Below are positions 51,344-61,400 of a DNA stretch of 64,000 nucleotides, piece by piece (the stretch's first letter is position 1; every line of letters starts with the position of its first letter). The stretch spans positions 1-64,000 of the forward strand of contig DDTQ01000006.1 of NCBI GenBank assembly GCA_002344125.1, written 5' to 3'. A model generated the notes under the pieces. It made no database searches and was not told the origin of the DNA. It saw nothing but the letters and a program-made list of their open reading frames with translations. The translations under genes and the position numbers were made by a program. The DNA is from Ignavibacteria bacterium UBA2360 (lineage in GTDB: Bacteria; Bacteroidota; Ignavibacteria; Tepidaquicellales; OLB5).

Positions 51344-51937
51344 CTACAGTGTTATCCTGCCTTCAATAGCCTTGGCAATTGTAATTTCATCCGCAAATTC
51401 CAGGTCTGTGCCTACGGGAATCCCACGGGCAATTCGGGAGATCTTTATATTCAGAGGCTTTATAAGTTTACTAAGATATGTTATTGTATATTCTCCTTCA
51501 ACGCTCGGGTTCAATGCCAGGATAACCTCTTCCACATCGCCGCTCAATCTCATAAGCAGCTCCTTTACTTTTATATCTTCCGGACCGATACCGTCTAATG
51601 GAGAAATTATTCCGTGCAGCACATGGTATTTACCTTTGAATTCATTTGTTTTCTCTATCGCAAAAACATCCCCGGGTTCTTCTACAATGCATAGAGAAGT
51701 GGAACTTCGTTTATGTGACTCACAAATTGTGCAGGGATCAGTTTCTGTGATGTTGCAGCATACGCTGCACAGCCTTATCTTTTCCTTAAGCTGCAGCAGC
51801 GCGTGAGAAAGATTTTCTACTTCTTCCGCTGGTGATTTAGCCAGATACATTGCGATCCTGTTTGCGGTCTTTCTGCCTATACTTGGCAGTTTCGCAAGTT
51901 CTTCGGCGACTTTTTCAAGTGTTTCTGATGTTTGCAT
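51344..51937 (-). CDS. recR: Recombination protein RecR
   Basis: A 197-aa RecR. Helix-hairpin-helix at the N-terminus (LAKLPSIGRKTANRIAMYL), the four-Cys zinc finger (CSVCCNITETDPCTIC, about 58-73), and the Toprim domain (SLCIVEEPGDVFAIEKT, 'HVLHGIISPLDGIGPEDI'). It works with RecO/RecF to load RecA on SSB-covered DNA. It lies directly downstream of ybaB, the common arrangement. Confidence 0.96.
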   Translation of the reverse strand: MQTSETLEKVAEELAKLPSIGRKTANRIAMYLAKSPAEEVENLSHALLQLKEKIRLCSVCCNITETDPCTICESHKRSSTSLCIVEEPGDVFAIEKTNEFKGKYHVLHGIISPLDGIGPEDIKVKELLMRLSGDVEEVILALNPSVEGEYTITYLSKLIKPLNIKISRIARGIPVGTDLEFADEITIAKAIEGRITL

Positions 51938-51966
51938 TGTTTATCAATATCCTTAGATTGCTTTTC

Positions 51967-52302
51967 TTACATTCCCGGAAGATTCAAACCCGGAATATTG
52001 GGTATCAATCCCGATGTGGCCTTCTGCATTTCTTCCTGTGCCATTTTCTGTGCGGAATCTATCGCCTTATTCACTGCGGCCACTATCAGATCTTCAAGCA
52101 TTTCAGGATCATCAGGGGTTATTACTTCCTTTTCTATCTGAATTTTCGTTACCTGCAGCTTGCCGTTAGCTGTTACCTTTACCATCCCGCCTCCGGCTTC
52201 TTCGGTAATGAATTTGTTCTCAAGCTCATTTTGAACTTCCTGCATCTTTTCCTGCATTTTCTGAACCTGCTTCAGCATGCCTGACATTGGGTTTAGCTTC
52301 AT
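51967..52302 (-). CDS. ybaB: YbaB/EbfC nucleoid-associated protein
   Basis: A 111-aa YbaB family protein: N-terminal [20 protein letters not shown] helix, [20 protein letters not shown], and '[16 protein letters not shown]'. It binds DNA and sits next to recR in most genomes. A TATATTTG box at 52343-52350 on the minus strand is a good candidate -7 element for the ybaB-recR operon. Confidence 0.93.
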   Translation of the reverse strand: MKLNPMSGMLKQVQKMQEKMQEVQNELENKFITEEAGGGMVKVTANGKLQVTKIQIEKEVITPDDPEMLEDLIVAAVNKAIDSAQKMAQEEMQKATSGLIPNIPGLNLPGM

Positions 52303-52417
52303 ATCTGCTCCTTAAATATTTATTGTTTTACCTTATTTTTTGACAAATATAAGGAATATGAGGGTAAGTAAAAATGTATGTAGTTGGCTTATGCCGTTCC
52401 GCGATCCTTAAGGAGTG

Positions 52418-53560
52418 TTAAATTGGTACTTTAAGTATTCTATCGGTTATATCACGGTTGATCGAAAGAATTACTTTTTTATTATTGTAGATAAATACCG
52501 ATGCATTAATTTCCATCAGCATTTCAGTCATTTCCTTTTTATAGTGTACACTCTGGAAATTATGATAATAGCCTTTTTCAAGTGTCAGGTTAAGGTTCTC
52601 CAGACTTTGTTTTACATTTTTAGATAGCGTCTTGAGTGAAAGTCCGATAAATTCTTCACGTTTAAAGCCATAAAGATCGCATGCGCGCCTGTTTACATCA
52701 ATTACAGTTTGATCTTCAGGTGAAAATATAAGGATAGCGTCGTGGGCCTGTTCAAAAAGTTTTCTATACTGCTCCGCGGAGCCCTTCAGCTTTGTTTCCA
52801 TAGCTTCCAGCTCACTCAGTTTTTTGTACAACTTCTGGTTTATCTGAGATATCTCTGCGGTTCGTTCTTTTACTATCTGTTCAAGCTCTTCTCTGGTGAT
52901 CTCCTGGTTTTCAAGTGCGAACGAACCGGAAGCTTTTTTGATAAGTGAAACAAATGCTATACTTAATATTAATACACTTGCGCCAATGCCGGCCAGAAAT
53001 GAGATAAATGCAAATTTGGATCCTTGTTCAGAGATTTCTTTCTTCTCTTCCAGATTTTTGTACTCTTCCTTCTTCATTTTGTTAAGAAGGTTCTTAATAT
53101 CAATATTTAAGATCTTTCCTTTATCAAAAATGTTCTTGTGGAATTTCAGGTTTGTGCCTTTTTGATCCTGGACCTCAATGCCGTCATTAAAGAGCGCAAA
53201 GCGCTCTGTGACCATCGGTTTCAGGGCGTCCGCGTTTGCAAGCTGGCTTATATCATCAAACGAATTACTGCGAAGCTGCTTTAGCAGGGAATCCATTACA
53301 ACTTTGTTTTCGCGGATATCGGAAACATTCTGCTTATCGCCGGTTAAAAAATAATTTCTTCGCAGTGTTTCAGATTCGTTTACCAGGGCAAATATGTTAT
53401 CCATCAGCGCTGTGTGCTGGAAAGTCTGCTGAATAAACTCGTGGTCATCATTCTGATCTTTGATGTTCATATATGTTAACAGAGAAACTGAGATAAGGAT
53501 CACGATCCCGATGATGAATAGGAAAATTAAAGATTGTTTGTTAAATATTGATTTGCTCAT
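52418..53560 (-). CDS. CHASE3/PAS receptor without output domain
   Basis: A 380-aa membrane receptor. TM1 about 12-30, an extracytoplasmic CHASE3-like helical domain (about 35-180; DNIFALVNESETLRRNYFLTG), TM2 about 187-208, a coiled coil (about 220-265), and one PAS domain (about 266-375; FEQAHDAILIFSPEDQTVID). It ends right after the PAS domain, with no kinase, cyclase or methyl-acceptor domain. It may modulate a partner, or be a truncated kinase. It starts 4 nt after bshB1 and is probably co-transcribed. Confidence 0.85.
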   Translation of the reverse strand: MSKSIFNKQSLIFLFIIGIVILISVSLLTYMNIKDQNDDHEFIQQTFQHTALMDNIFALVNESETLRRNYFLTGDKQNVSDIRENKVVMDSLLKQLRSNSFDDISQLANADALKPMVTERFALFNDGIEVQDQKGTNLKFHKNIFDKGKILNIDIKNLLNKMKKEEYKNLEEKKEISEQGSKFAFISFLAGIGASVLILSIAFVSLIKKASGSFALENQEITREELEQIVKERTAEISQINQKLYKKLSELEAMETKLKGSAEQYRKLFEQAHDAILIFSPEDQTVIDVNRRACDLYGFKREEFIGLSLKTLSKNVKQSLENLNLTLEKGYYHNFQSVHYKKEMTEMLMEINASVFIYNNKKVILSINRDITDRILKVPI

Positions 53561-53564
53561 TAAC

Positions 53565-54284
53565 TTAAATTTTAAAAAGGGTGGTGGAATTCAATTTTAT
53601 CTTTTCTTCAGTAAAAAAAGCTTCGCCGAATTTAACTCCGGCCTGGAATCCGTAAAATCTGCATCTTGCTTCTATATATTCTAAAAAGCCCTTTGAACTA
53701 ATGAAAGTTTCAGGTTGTTTACTGCCGGAGTTTTCACCTGTGTAAAACTGGGTTGAGTAACATTTTACGGCATCCATTTTCAAGCCGAAAGTTTCTGATA
53801 TATCAAATATGAAGTTAGGTTCAAATGTATAGGTCTGCATATAATAAATATTCCTCGCGGGTCTGTATGAAGTCTGCCCGGCGGTTTTTATCCCTTTGAG
53901 CCCGGAATAAAAAGCTGCTTCCTTAACAAGTATATGTGTATTGAAATGATCAGGGTGTCTATCGTAATGATGCGGAAAGAAAATTATTTTCGGCCGGTAC
54001 TTCCTGATAGCTTTAATGATCTTTGTTCTGTTGGCAGGTGTATTTTGTATATTCCCGTCCGGAATTTTCAGGTTTTCTCTTATCGTGATATTAAGGATAC
54101 CTGAAGCTTTTTTCGCTTCTGCAAAGCGTTGTTTAACTGAACCCCGGGTACCTAGTTCACCCTGTGTTAAGTCAATTATTCCGATACGTTTTCCGGATCT
54201 AATCAAAGCGGCAATAGTGCCGCCGCAGCATAGTTCAGCATCATCCGGATGAGCAGCAAAAAACACAGCGTCAAGTTCTGACAT
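53565..54284 (-). CDS. bshB1: Bacillithiol biosynthesis deacetylase BshB1
   Basis: A 239-aa zinc deacetylase of the PIG-L/LmbE fold that removes the acetyl group from GlcNAc-malate in bacillithiol synthesis. Zinc motif AHPDDAE at about 10-16 and HPDH near 107-110 (HHYDRHPDHFNTH), plus the BshB1-type 'DLTQGELGTRGS' and 'IRENLKIPDGNI'. bshA and bshC are not in the window. Its presence predicts bacillithiol as the main low-molecular thiol. Confidence 0.93.
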   Translation of the reverse strand: MSELDAVFFAAHPDDAELCCGGTIAALIRSGKRIGIIDLTQGELGTRGSVKQRFAEAKKASGILNITIRENLKIPDGNIQNTPANRTKIIKAIRKYRPKIIFFPHHYDRHPDHFNTHILVKEAAFYSGLKGIKTAGQTSYRPARNIYYMQTYTFEPNFIFDISETFGLKMDAVKCYSTQFYTGENSGSKQPETFISSKGFLEYIEARCRFYGFQAGVKFGEAFFTEEKIKLNSTTLFKI

Positions 54285-54473
54285 TAATTCAGTATTCCCC
54301 CGCCACTAATTTAATAAATATATTATTTACCTAAAAGGTTAATCTAATATAAAATAACAATATAAATTGAAACGTTTACTAACCCAAAAGTGTTAAAAGT
54401 TGTAGCAAAATAGGTAAATTGTTTTTATCCAAAAGTAATAGTAAATTGCTAAAATAAAGTAATTTTAGCCAAA

Positions 54474-55139
54474 ATGAAAAAATTATTATTAGCTGTTTTT
54501 TTTATTCCCGTAGTTCTGTTCACGCAAAACGGTCCCAAACTTGAGATCATAGGCGGTGAAAACATAAATGTTGGCACCCACAGACGCGGTCAGGAACTTT
54601 CCTACGAAATTCAATTCAAAAACTCAGGTGACCAGGATCTGAAAATAACCGGCGTTTCAACATCCTGCGGATGCTCAAGCGCACTTGCCGGAAGCGACGC
54701 CGTGAAACCCGGTGAAACCGGAGCAATTAAATTTACTTTCAACGGGCAGGGAATGGGTTCAGTGACAAAGATTGTCATGATCTCAACAAATGAAGCCGGA
54801 AGCCCCACTCACAATATTCAAATGACAATGAACATGGCTGACCCCGTGACACTGAATCCGGGTTCTATCATTACCGAAGGCAAAGTTGGCGATGAGCTGA
54901 CACAGACTGCCTCAGTGCTGAACTCATTTGATAAGACAATTGAAATTACAGAGATAACTTCTAATACACCTGTTATAAAGATCTCTTCAGACAGGATGTC
55001 GATCCTGTCAGGCGAAGCGGCTGCGTTGAATATTTCTATCAAAATATATGAAGAGTCCGCTATCAATGCCGCTATTATTATAAAAACATCAGAAGGCGAC
55101 TTCCAGATACCGGTTCTGGTTGATGTTAAAACAAACTAA
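54474..55139 (+). CDS. Exported DUF1573 protein
   Basis: A 221-aa protein with signal peptide (about 1-17) and an N-terminal DUF1573 (Ig-like) domain (about 20-115) carrying the typical 'LKITGVSTSCGCSSA' and 'VKPGETGAIKFTFNGQG'. A second, less conserved Ig-like domain follows. DUF1573 proteins are common in Bacteroidota and close relatives; their role is not established. It is the first gene of a run with a rhodanese, a MauE protein and a second DUF1573 protein. Confidence 0.88.
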   Translation: MKKLLLAVFFIPVVLFTQNGPKLEIIGGENINVGTHRRGQELSYEIQFKNSGDQDLKITGVSTSCGCSSALAGSDAVKPGETGAIKFTFNGQGMGSVTKIVMISTNEAGSPTHNIQMTMNMADPVTLNPGSIITEGKVGDELTQTASVLNSFDKTIEITEITSNTPVIKISSDRMSILSGEAAALNISIKIYEESAINAAIIIKTSEGDFQIPVLVDVKTN

Positions 55140-55164
55140 GAATTTAAGATAGTACATAAAATTA

Positions 55165-55860
55165 TTGAATAAACAGGCCCTATTACAGGTTGCGGGAATT
55201 CTTGTTATTACACTCCTTGCAGGGATATTCTTCAATATCTCCAATCCAAACAGAATTCAGTTCATAGCCAATGAAAAGGTAGTCGATTTTTCATCAAGCG
55301 ATAGCCTGTTGAATGCATTAAGAATTCAGGATTCATTGCTCAAGGCGGCGGATTCGCTAAAAAATACATCTAACTTACGTGAAGATTCCCTTAAGCCCGC
55401 GCATGAAAAACACATCCAGGATTCTCTTCTTGCCGCGAATAAAACTGATTCGCTTAAGCGGGTTGCGGATTCCTTGAAAACTATTCAGCAGAAAAAAGAA
55501 GATTCTATCAAAAATGCCGCGAACCAGACAGTTGAAATAGTTAAACCTGTTGATATCAAAATAGATTTCGCCAAAGCGCTATTCGATAAAAAATACAGAT
55601 TCCTTGATGCAAGAGATATTGCCGATTACAATGCCGGACATATACAGGGCGCTATGAATATTCCTTTCCATGAAATCGAAAAGTATAAAGAGAAGTTCAA
55701 CGACCTGCCGAAAGATCAGGTTTATGTTACATATTGCAGCGCCGCTTGTGATGTCAGTATTGATATGGCATATTATATGGCGAAGCTGGGCTTTAAGAAA
55801 GTTTACATTTTCCACGGCGGTTGGGATGAATGGAAAGCAGCCGGTTACCCGGCAAATTAA
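55165..55860 (+). CDS. Membrane-anchored rhodanese with DSL-rich linker
   Basis: A 231-aa protein. Start TTG gives NKQALLQVAGILVITLLAGI, an N-terminal membrane anchor. Residues about 45-125 are a repetitive charged linker with seven 'DSL/DSI' units (DSLLKAADSLK, LREDSLK, ADSLKTIQ...), probably a periplasmic helical rod. About 130-231 is a rhodanese domain with the active-site Cys in YCSAACD (about 190) and 'GHIQGAMNIPFHEIE'. It would transfer sulfane sulfur, or act in thiol chemistry, in the periplasm. It precedes mauE-like by few bases. Confidence 0.87.
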   Translation: MNKQALLQVAGILVITLLAGIFFNISNPNRIQFIANEKVVDFSSSDSLLNALRIQDSLLKAADSLKNTSNLREDSLKPAHEKHIQDSLLAANKTDSLKRVADSLKTIQQKKEDSIKNAANQTVEIVKPVDIKIDFAKALFDKKYRFLDARDIADYNAGHIQGAMNIPFHEIEKYKEKFNDLPKDQVYVTYCSAACDVSIDMAYYMAKLGFKKVYIFHGGWDEWKAAGYPAN

Positions 55861-55869
55861 TTTTTGCGA

Positions 55870-56349
55870 ATGAAGAAACTATTTGAAAATAAATATTTTG
55901 TTATTGCAGCAAGGGTAGTACTTGGCGCTGTTTTCATGTATGCAAGCTTTGATAAAATGGCTAATCCCGAAGCGTTCGCGAAGATAATTGATAACTACCA
56001 CTTGCTTCCGTACCAGCTCGTAAATCCGCTGGCGATTTTCCTGCCCTGGCTGGAGCTTATCACTGGCCTGCTTCTGATTACCGGTAAATGGGTCAAAGGT
56101 TCTCTGTTGATATATAACGCGCTGCTTGTTATCTTTATCATTGCGCTCGTACAGGCGTTAATAAGGGGACTCGATATTTCATGCGGATGTTTCAGCGTGA
56201 ATCCTTCCTCAACATCTGAAGTATGGCTCAGGGTCATAGAAGATATCGCGCTTTTGTTTGTATCTTTTATGCTGCTGAAACATTCCAAACCTGGTACGGA
56301 AGAGATTGATGAAATTGAAAATAGAAAAATTATAAATCAAACTAATTAA
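55870..56349 (+). CDS. MauE/DoxX-like membrane protein
   Basis: A 159-aa integral membrane protein with about four helices. It starts MKKLFENKYFVIAARVVLGA (a TTG 6 nt upstream is also in phase). Conserved 'GAVFMYASFDKMANPEAFA', 'LPWLELITGLLLI', and a CxC motif in ISCGCF. MauE family members help form disulfides in the periplasm of methylamine users; relatives are widespread in Bacteroidota next to thioredoxin-like or DUF1573 genes. With the rhodanese and DUF1573 neighbours it suggests a periplasmic thiol or sulfur pathway (inference). Confidence 0.85.
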   Translation: MKKLFENKYFVIAARVVLGAVFMYASFDKMANPEAFAKIIDNYHLLPYQLVNPLAIFLPWLELITGLLLITGKWVKGSLLIYNALLVIFIIALVQALIRGLDISCGCFSVNPSSTSEVWLRVIEDIALLFVSFMLLKHSKPGTEEIDEIENRKIINQTN

Positions 56350-56353
56350 AATT

Positions 56354-56794
56354 ATGAACACAGGTAAAACAGGTAAGATCCTCTTTCTGATCGTTGGAAT
56401 TCTGCTGGTTGGTGCATTCTCTGCGTTTCTTGTTAACAAGAATATGAATGATCCTAAATCACACCCGCCCGTAATTACATTTACGGAAGAAAAAATAAAT
56501 ATGGGCGATGTTCAGCAGGGGCCCCAGGTTAACGGGGAGTTTGAATTCAAAAATACCGGTCACAGCGTACTTGTAATAAAAAAGATCACAGCAGCCTGCG
56601 GCTGCACGGGTCTTGTTGCGGATGAAAAGAAAGAATATCAGCCCGGTGAAACCGGTAAAATAAAATTCACTTTTAACACCGAAGGCAGAAGCGGCATCAA
56701 TGAAAAAACAATTACTGTTGAAAGCAACGACCTTGCTCACCCGACAAAAATTGTTACTTTCAGCGCGAACATTTTAGTGCCGCAGGCAAAATAA
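56354..56794 (+). CDS. Membrane-anchored DUF1573 protein
   Basis: A 146-aa protein with an N-terminal membrane segment (about 8-26, ILFLIVGILLVGAFSAFLV) and one DUF1573 domain (about 40-140) with the strongly conserved 'ACGCTG' and 'YQPGETGKIKFTFNTEGR'. It begins 4 nt after the MauE gene and likely works with it. It is a shorter relative of the product of 54474. Confidence 0.9.
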   Translation: MNTGKTGKILFLIVGILLVGAFSAFLVNKNMNDPKSHPPVITFTEEKINMGDVQQGPQVNGEFEFKNTGHSVLVIKKITAACGCTGLVADEKKEYQPGETGKIKFTFNTEGRSGINEKTITVESNDLAHPTKIVTFSANILVPQAK

Positions 56795-56798
56795 CATT

Positions 56799-57602
56799 AT
56801 GAAAGCAGCTTACCTGCAGTTTCAGCCGGTTTTAAATGATACGGAAGCGAATATTAAACAAATTGCTGAACTTACAGGTAAGATCACAGAAAATATAGAT
56901 CTTTTGGTTATGCCCGAGCTAACAAACTCGGGCTATTTATTTACATCACTTGATGAAGCAATGTCTGCTTCTGAAGAAATACCCGGCGGCAAGTTCTGCC
57001 AAACGCTTCAGCAGATTGCCTCTGCGAAGAATATGTTTATTGTCTCAGGTATCTGCGAAAGGGCAGGGGATAAACTGTATAATTCCGCAATTCTTGTCTC
57101 ACCGGATGGCAAGATCGATACTTACCGCAAAACCCACCTTTTCTACGAAGAAAAACTATGGTTTCACCCGGGTGATTCAGGACTAAATGTATATGAAATT
57201 ACAGGAGAGATTGGCAGGGTCAAAATTGGCATGATGATTTGTTTTGACTGGGTCTTCCCTGAGGCAGCCAGAACGCTTGCGCTTAAAGGCGCGCAGATAA
57301 TTGCACATCCGTCAAATCTGGTGCTTGGCTACTGCCAGCAGGCTATGTTCACTCGCGCCGTGGAAAATAGAGTATATACCATCACCGCTAACCGTACAGG
57401 CACAGAAAAAAACGGAGATAAAGAGCTGTATTTTACAGGTAAGAGTGTTATTGTTGATCCTAAAGGCAACTATCTTGCCTCCGGCGGAGTTGATAGCGAA
57501 GAAATAAAGATCGTTGAAATTGATCCCGAATTAGCCCTTGATAAGAATATCACAAAATTGAACAATATCTTTGATGACAGAAGAACAGAATTTTACCGGT
57601 GA
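56799..57602 (+). CDS. Carbon-nitrogen hydrolase (nitrilase superfamily)
   Basis: A 267-aa amidase-like hydrolase. The Glu-Lys-Cys triad is intact: Glu40 in VMPELTNSGY, Lys111 in TYRKTHLF, Cys148 in MMICFDWVFPEAAR. N-carbamoylputrescine amidase-type and omega-amidase-type members have this length; the substrate cannot be fixed from sequence. It is cytoplasmic and starts 4 nt after the DUF1573 gene, so it is at the end of the operon although its link to the envelope genes is unclear. Confidence 0.9.
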   Translation: MKAAYLQFQPVLNDTEANIKQIAELTGKITENIDLLVMPELTNSGYLFTSLDEAMSASEEIPGGKFCQTLQQIASAKNMFIVSGICERAGDKLYNSAILVSPDGKIDTYRKTHLFYEEKLWFHPGDSGLNVYEITGEIGRVKIGMMICFDWVFPEAARTLALKGAQIIAHPSNLVLGYCQQAMFTRAVENRVYTITANRTGTEKNGDKELYFTGKSVIVDPKGNYLASGGVDSEEIKIVEIDPELALDKNITKLNNIFDDRRTEFYR

Positions 57603-57620
57603 TACGCCGCAATGATATGA

Positions 57621-58121
57621 CTAATATTTTCTCCAGTCAATGTGATCACCTTCTTTTATACCGAATTTTTCGCTGAACCCGGCATTTACTTCCACCACAT
57701 ACATTGATGGTTTCATTGAAGGCAGACTTTTTTCAGAAAACGGCTCAGTACGCCTGTGTATTTTCACAATTTGCTTTTTTGAATTTACAAACATGATATC
57801 AAGCGGCATGATAGTGTTCCTCATATAAAAGCTCTGGAATTCTTCTGCAGGGAACAAAAAGAGCATTCCCTGTTCCTCGGGCATATTTTCTCTGTACATA
57901 AGTCCCAAATGCCGGGTTTCTTCAGTTTCCGCAATTTCCACATCAATTTTCTTCTTCAGGTTTTTTAATGAATCCTGGAAATATACTTCACCCTGTTTCT
58001 TGAACTGTATCTTGGAGGCATCTTTGTTGTTAACAGTATCAACCTTAATTTCACCGGGGTCCTTCTGGCAGGATGCAAGAACTAACAAAAGAACAGCTGT
58101 AAATATTATTATTTTTTTCAT
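57621..58121 (-). CDS. DUF192 lipoprotein
   Basis: A 166-aa protein with lipoprotein signal peptide ending VLASC (Cys18). About 55-165 is a DUF192 domain: EIAETEETRHLGLMYRENMP, 'GMLFLFPAEEFQSFYMRNT', 'PLDIMFV' and 'VVEVNAGFSEKFGIKEGD'. Function of the family is unknown. It is located in the envelope. Its ATG overlaps the stop of the glycosyltransferase gene upstream by 4 nt, giving a uvrB-GT-DUF192 operon. Confidence 0.9.
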   Translation of the reverse strand: MKKIIIFTAVLLLVLASCQKDPGEIKVDTVNNKDASKIQFKKQGEVYFQDSLKNLKKKIDVEIAETEETRHLGLMYRENMPEEQGMLFLFPAEEFQSFYMRNTIMPLDIMFVNSKKQIVKIHRRTEPFSEKSLPSMKPSMYVVEVNAGFSEKFGIKEGDHIDWRKY

Positions 58122-59338
58122 GTTATTTTATCTTTCATTTTGTGCTTTAAATTTAAAAGACCAAAAACTGCTATTGGCACTAGAACTATTGACATCTGTA
58201 CCTGGTAACGCGGAATGTTGAAAAAAACTATTACCAGTAATGTAGAGAATACTAAATAGTAATATACCGGCTTTAGAATAATATATTTTTTTCTATTTTG
58301 GAAAAGCCTGAATGTACCAATAGTAAAAAAAAACAGTACAGGTAGCCACATAATCAGGTAAACAGGGTTTCTTGATGATTGCCTGTATAGATCAAAAACC
58401 CACAAAGAAAAAACCTTCCTGACGCTTTCCTTAACTTCGCTAACTGGATTATTTTTTATGTAATCAAATGCTGTTTCAAGTGCAATATTCGACTTCATTA
58501 TTTCAAAATTTTTGTCTTCTTCAATTAAGGAAAGTTTCTGTTTGTAAATTTCCGTGGATGCTTCATCACCGTGACCCGTATAAAAATTATATCCAAAGCT
58601 GGTTGATACAGGAATTAATTTCCCAAATGTTATGTAATTCCTTATAGTCCAGGGAGAGATCATAATAACACAAATGAAAAAGTACACCACTGAACGTGAT
58701 ACAAATTTATTCTTAAGTAAGTAAAATGTTATAAATAGAATGAATACCAATGATTCTGCCCTGAAATAAAGAAATATTCCGGAAACGAACCCAAGTAATA
58801 TTGTATACTTCATAGAAACTCGATTTGCACCACCAGCGTATGTATTGCTTTGGTTGAAAAGTTTGCTGAATAGCAATAATGAAAGTATCAATAAAAACTG
58901 ATAAATAACGATTGAGTTAAAACTTGTCGCAGAATAGATATAAACAGGAGAAATTGCCGTAAAGAAAGCAGTTATGATTGCAATTGTTCTATTGAAATAA
59001 ATAGAAGTTAACATATATAACAAAACGACAGTCGTGCTGGCCAGGACCGAATTTAGTAATAGAATGAAAAAATAACCGGTGCTATTATCGCCTATTAAAT
59101 AAAATACTATATAATAAATATAAGGTAAACCGGGTGGCATAAAGGCAGAGGGTACATTTTTAGTCAAAGCTTCAAACGTAAAGCCTTCACCATTTAGTAG
59201 ATTGCGCGCTATCATTCCAAACTCCCACATCTCTGGAGTTTGAAGATCTGCCATAAAATATGAGGCAACTATCCTTAATATGAAAGCTAATCCTGCGATT
59301 GAGTAAATTACAGTATTATGACCTAAATTAGTTACCAA
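58118..59338 (-). CDS. GT-C fold membrane glycosyltransferase (GT39-like)
   Basis: A 406-aa integral membrane protein with roughly ten helices. The first loop contains E-rich '[20 protein letters not shown]', where the acidic residues fit the catalytic/metal site of GT-C enzymes; later '[20 protein letters not shown]' is typical of ArnT/PMT-like proteins. It probably moves a sugar from a lipid-linked donor onto an envelope acceptor. It overlaps uvrB by 11 nt and DUF192 by 4 nt. By eye it is more AT-rich than its neighbours, as membrane genes often are. Confidence 0.83.
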   Translation of the reverse strand: MVTNLGHNTVIYSIAGLAFILRIVASYFMADLQTPEMWEFGMIARNLLNGEGFTFEALTKNVPSAFMPPGLPYIYYIVFYLIGDNSTGYFFILLLNSVLASTTVVLLYMLTSIYFNRTIAIITAFFTAISPVYIYSATSFNSIVIYQFLLILSLLLFSKLFNQSNTYAGGANRVSMKYTILLGFVSGIFLYFRAESLVFILFITFYLLKNKFVSRSVVYFFICVIMISPWTIRNYITFGKLIPVSTSFGYNFYTGHGDEASTEIYKQKLSLIEEDKNFEIMKSNIALETAFDYIKNNPVSEVKESVRKVFSLWVFDLYRQSSRNPVYLIMWLPVLFFFTIGTFRLFQNRKKYIILKPVYYYLVFSTLLVIVFFNIPRYQVQMSIVLVPIAVFGLLNLKHKMKDKIT

Positions 59339-61358
59339 GCCTGTTTATCTCATCCCTTAATTCGGCTGCGCGTTCAAACTCAAGATCCTTTGCTGCTTCT
59401 ACCATCTGTTTGCGGAGCTGATTTATAAGGTCGCGCCGCTCAGCCGGATTGTTCCTTTCCATCGTTGGATCGGTCAATATAGAGAGGCTTGTTTTCCTTT
59501 CGTCAGCTTTTTTCTTCTTATTTCTCTGATCCTGTCTGCCCTTGCTGTCAGCAATTACTGTTGAGCTCATTATTTCCTCTAAGGTCTTAAGTACTGTCTT
59601 CGGATTTATATTGTGCTCTTTATTATATTCTTCCTGAATTTTTCTCCTGCGGGCGGTTTCTTTTATGACCTTATCCATAGAGGCGGTAATCTTATCTGCG
59701 TAAAGTATTACAAGTCCGTTAACGTTCCTTGCCGTTCTGCCCGCTGTCTGCATCAATGATTTTTCGCTCCGCAAAAAACCCTCTTTATCAGCGTCAATTA
59801 TCGCTACCATTGAGACTTCCGGCAGATCCAATCCTTCGCGCAGAAGGTTTACTCCAACCAGCACGTCAAAATTGCCAAGCCTGAGGTCACGCAGAATATC
59901 AACTCTATCCAGCGCGTCAATTTCTGAATGCATGTATCTTACTTTTATGCCGATTCCTATTAAGTAATCCGTCAGATCTTCACTCATTCTTTTGGTCAGA
60001 GTTGTAACCAGCACACGTTCATTTTTTTTAGAGCGGATCCTTATCTCATTTATAAGGTCATCAATCTGCGTTTTTGTTGGCCGGACTTCAATTGCAGGAT
60101 CAAGCAGCCCGGTAGGGCGGATGATCTGCTCAACGTAAACACCCCCTGATTTTTCAAGCTCGTACTCTGCGGGAGTCGCGCTTACATATATCACCTGGTT
60201 CTGCATGGATTCCCATTCCTCAAACTTCATCGGCCGGTTATCTAATGCCGATGGCAGGCGAAAGCCGTAATCTATCAGTGTGGTTTTACGCATTCTGTCA
60301 CCGTTATACATACCGTTAACCTGCGGTACGGTAACGTGTGATTCATCCACTATCAGCAGGTAATCTTTGGGAAAGTAATCAAACAGACATGAAGGTCTTG
60401 AGCCCGGTTCCCTTTGATCCATATACCGGGAATAATTCTCAATTCCCGTGCAGTAACCCACTTCCTGTATCATTTCCAGGTCAAAGTTCGTTCTCTGCTC
60501 AAGTCTTTGGGCTTCTATCAATTTGCCCATTTCCTGCAATTCCAAAACTCTTGCGTTAAGTTCGCGGCGGATATCAAGTATCGCTTTTTCCTGTCTGTCA
60601 GGCGAGGTAACAAAATACTTAGCGGGGTAGATTGCCACTTTTTCATCAAGTCCAATTATTTCACCGGACTTCTTATCAAAATACATTATTCCTTCTATTT
60701 CATCATCAAAAAGCTCAATGCGTATAGCGGTATCATCTTCATAGGCGGGGATAATATCAATAACATCACCGCGCACACGGAAAACCCCGCGTTTGAATTC
60801 AAAATCATTGCGCACATAGTGAATATTTATAAGCTTGTTCAGCAATTCCTTGCGCGCTATCTTTTCGCCGCGGTTGAGTACAAGTACCTGGTCAGCGTAT
60901 TCCTGAGGCGCGCCTATTCCGTATATGCAAGATACCGATGCGATAATTATCACGTCATTTCTGCCTTCAAGCAGAGCCGTAGTGGCGCGCAGGCGAAGCC
61001 TGTCAATTTCATCGTTTATAGCCAGATCCTTCGCAATATAAGTATCTGATGAAGGTATATAAGATTCGGGCTGGTAATAATCGTAATAACTGATGAAGAA
61101 CTCAACCTTATTTTTGGGGAAGAACTTTTTAAATTCACCATATAACTGCGCCGCCAAAGTTTTGTTGTGTGACATTATAAGAGTAGGCTTGCCGATATTC
61201 TTAATGACATTGGAAATTGTGTATGTCTTCCCTGAGCCGGTTACACCAAGCAGCGTCTGGTATTTATCTCCGCGCTGTACGCCTTCGGTCAGCTCCTTAA
61301 TTGCTTTAGGCTGATCACCGGATGGCTTATATTCAGATTCTAATTGAAAGTTTGCCAA
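59328..61358 (-). CDS. uvrB: Excinuclease ABC subunit UvrB
   Basis: A 676-aa DNA helicase-like subunit of nucleotide excision repair. Walker [15 protein letters not shown] (about 37-50), the damage-probing beta-hairpin region '[21 protein letters not shown]', DEAD-like '[13 protein letters not shown]', motif VI 'QTAGRTARN' and the C-terminal UVR domain ([21 protein letters not shown]) that contacts UvrC. Full length. The start of the downstream glycosyltransferase gene is inside its 3' end. Confidence 0.97.
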   Translation of the reverse strand: MANFQLESEYKPSGDQPKAIKELTEGVQRGDKYQTLLGVTGSGKTYTISNVIKNIGKPTLIMSHNKTLAAQLYGEFKKFFPKNKVEFFISYYDYYQPESYIPSSDTYIAKDLAINDEIDRLRLRATTALLEGRNDVIIIASVSCIYGIGAPQEYADQVLVLNRGEKIARKELLNKLINIHYVRNDFEFKRGVFRVRGDVIDIIPAYEDDTAIRIELFDDEIEGIMYFDKKSGEIIGLDEKVAIYPAKYFVTSPDRQEKAILDIRRELNARVLELQEMGKLIEAQRLEQRTNFDLEMIQEVGYCTGIENYSRYMDQREPGSRPSCLFDYFPKDYLLIVDESHVTVPQVNGMYNGDRMRKTTLIDYGFRLPSALDNRPMKFEEWESMQNQVIYVSATPAEYELEKSGGVYVEQIIRPTGLLDPAIEVRPTKTQIDDLINEIRIRSKKNERVLVTTLTKRMSEDLTDYLIGIGIKVRYMHSEIDALDRVDILRDLRLGNFDVLVGVNLLREGLDLPEVSMVAIIDADKEGFLRSEKSLMQTAGRTARNVNGLVILYADKITASMDKVIKETARRRKIQEEYNKEHNINPKTVLKTLEEIMSSTVIADSKGRQDQRNKKKKADERKTSLSILTDPTMERNNPAERRDLINQLRKQMVEAAKDLEFERAAELRDEINRLGN

Positions 61359-61400
61359 AGTTTTAATATTTGTTAAAAAGGGAAACCCTGTAAAATCATC

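Noticed and set aside
51850..52284. 144-codon open frame opposite recR/ybaB
   Set aside because: It spans two well-supported genes and their gap in antisense; composition (Leu/Phe/His/Tyr-rich) is that of a shadow frame.
60414..61049. 211-codon open frame on the plus strand opposite uvrB
   Set aside because: UvrB motifs are intact on the other strand; the frame is a His/Ile/Phe-rich shadow with no recognisable domain.
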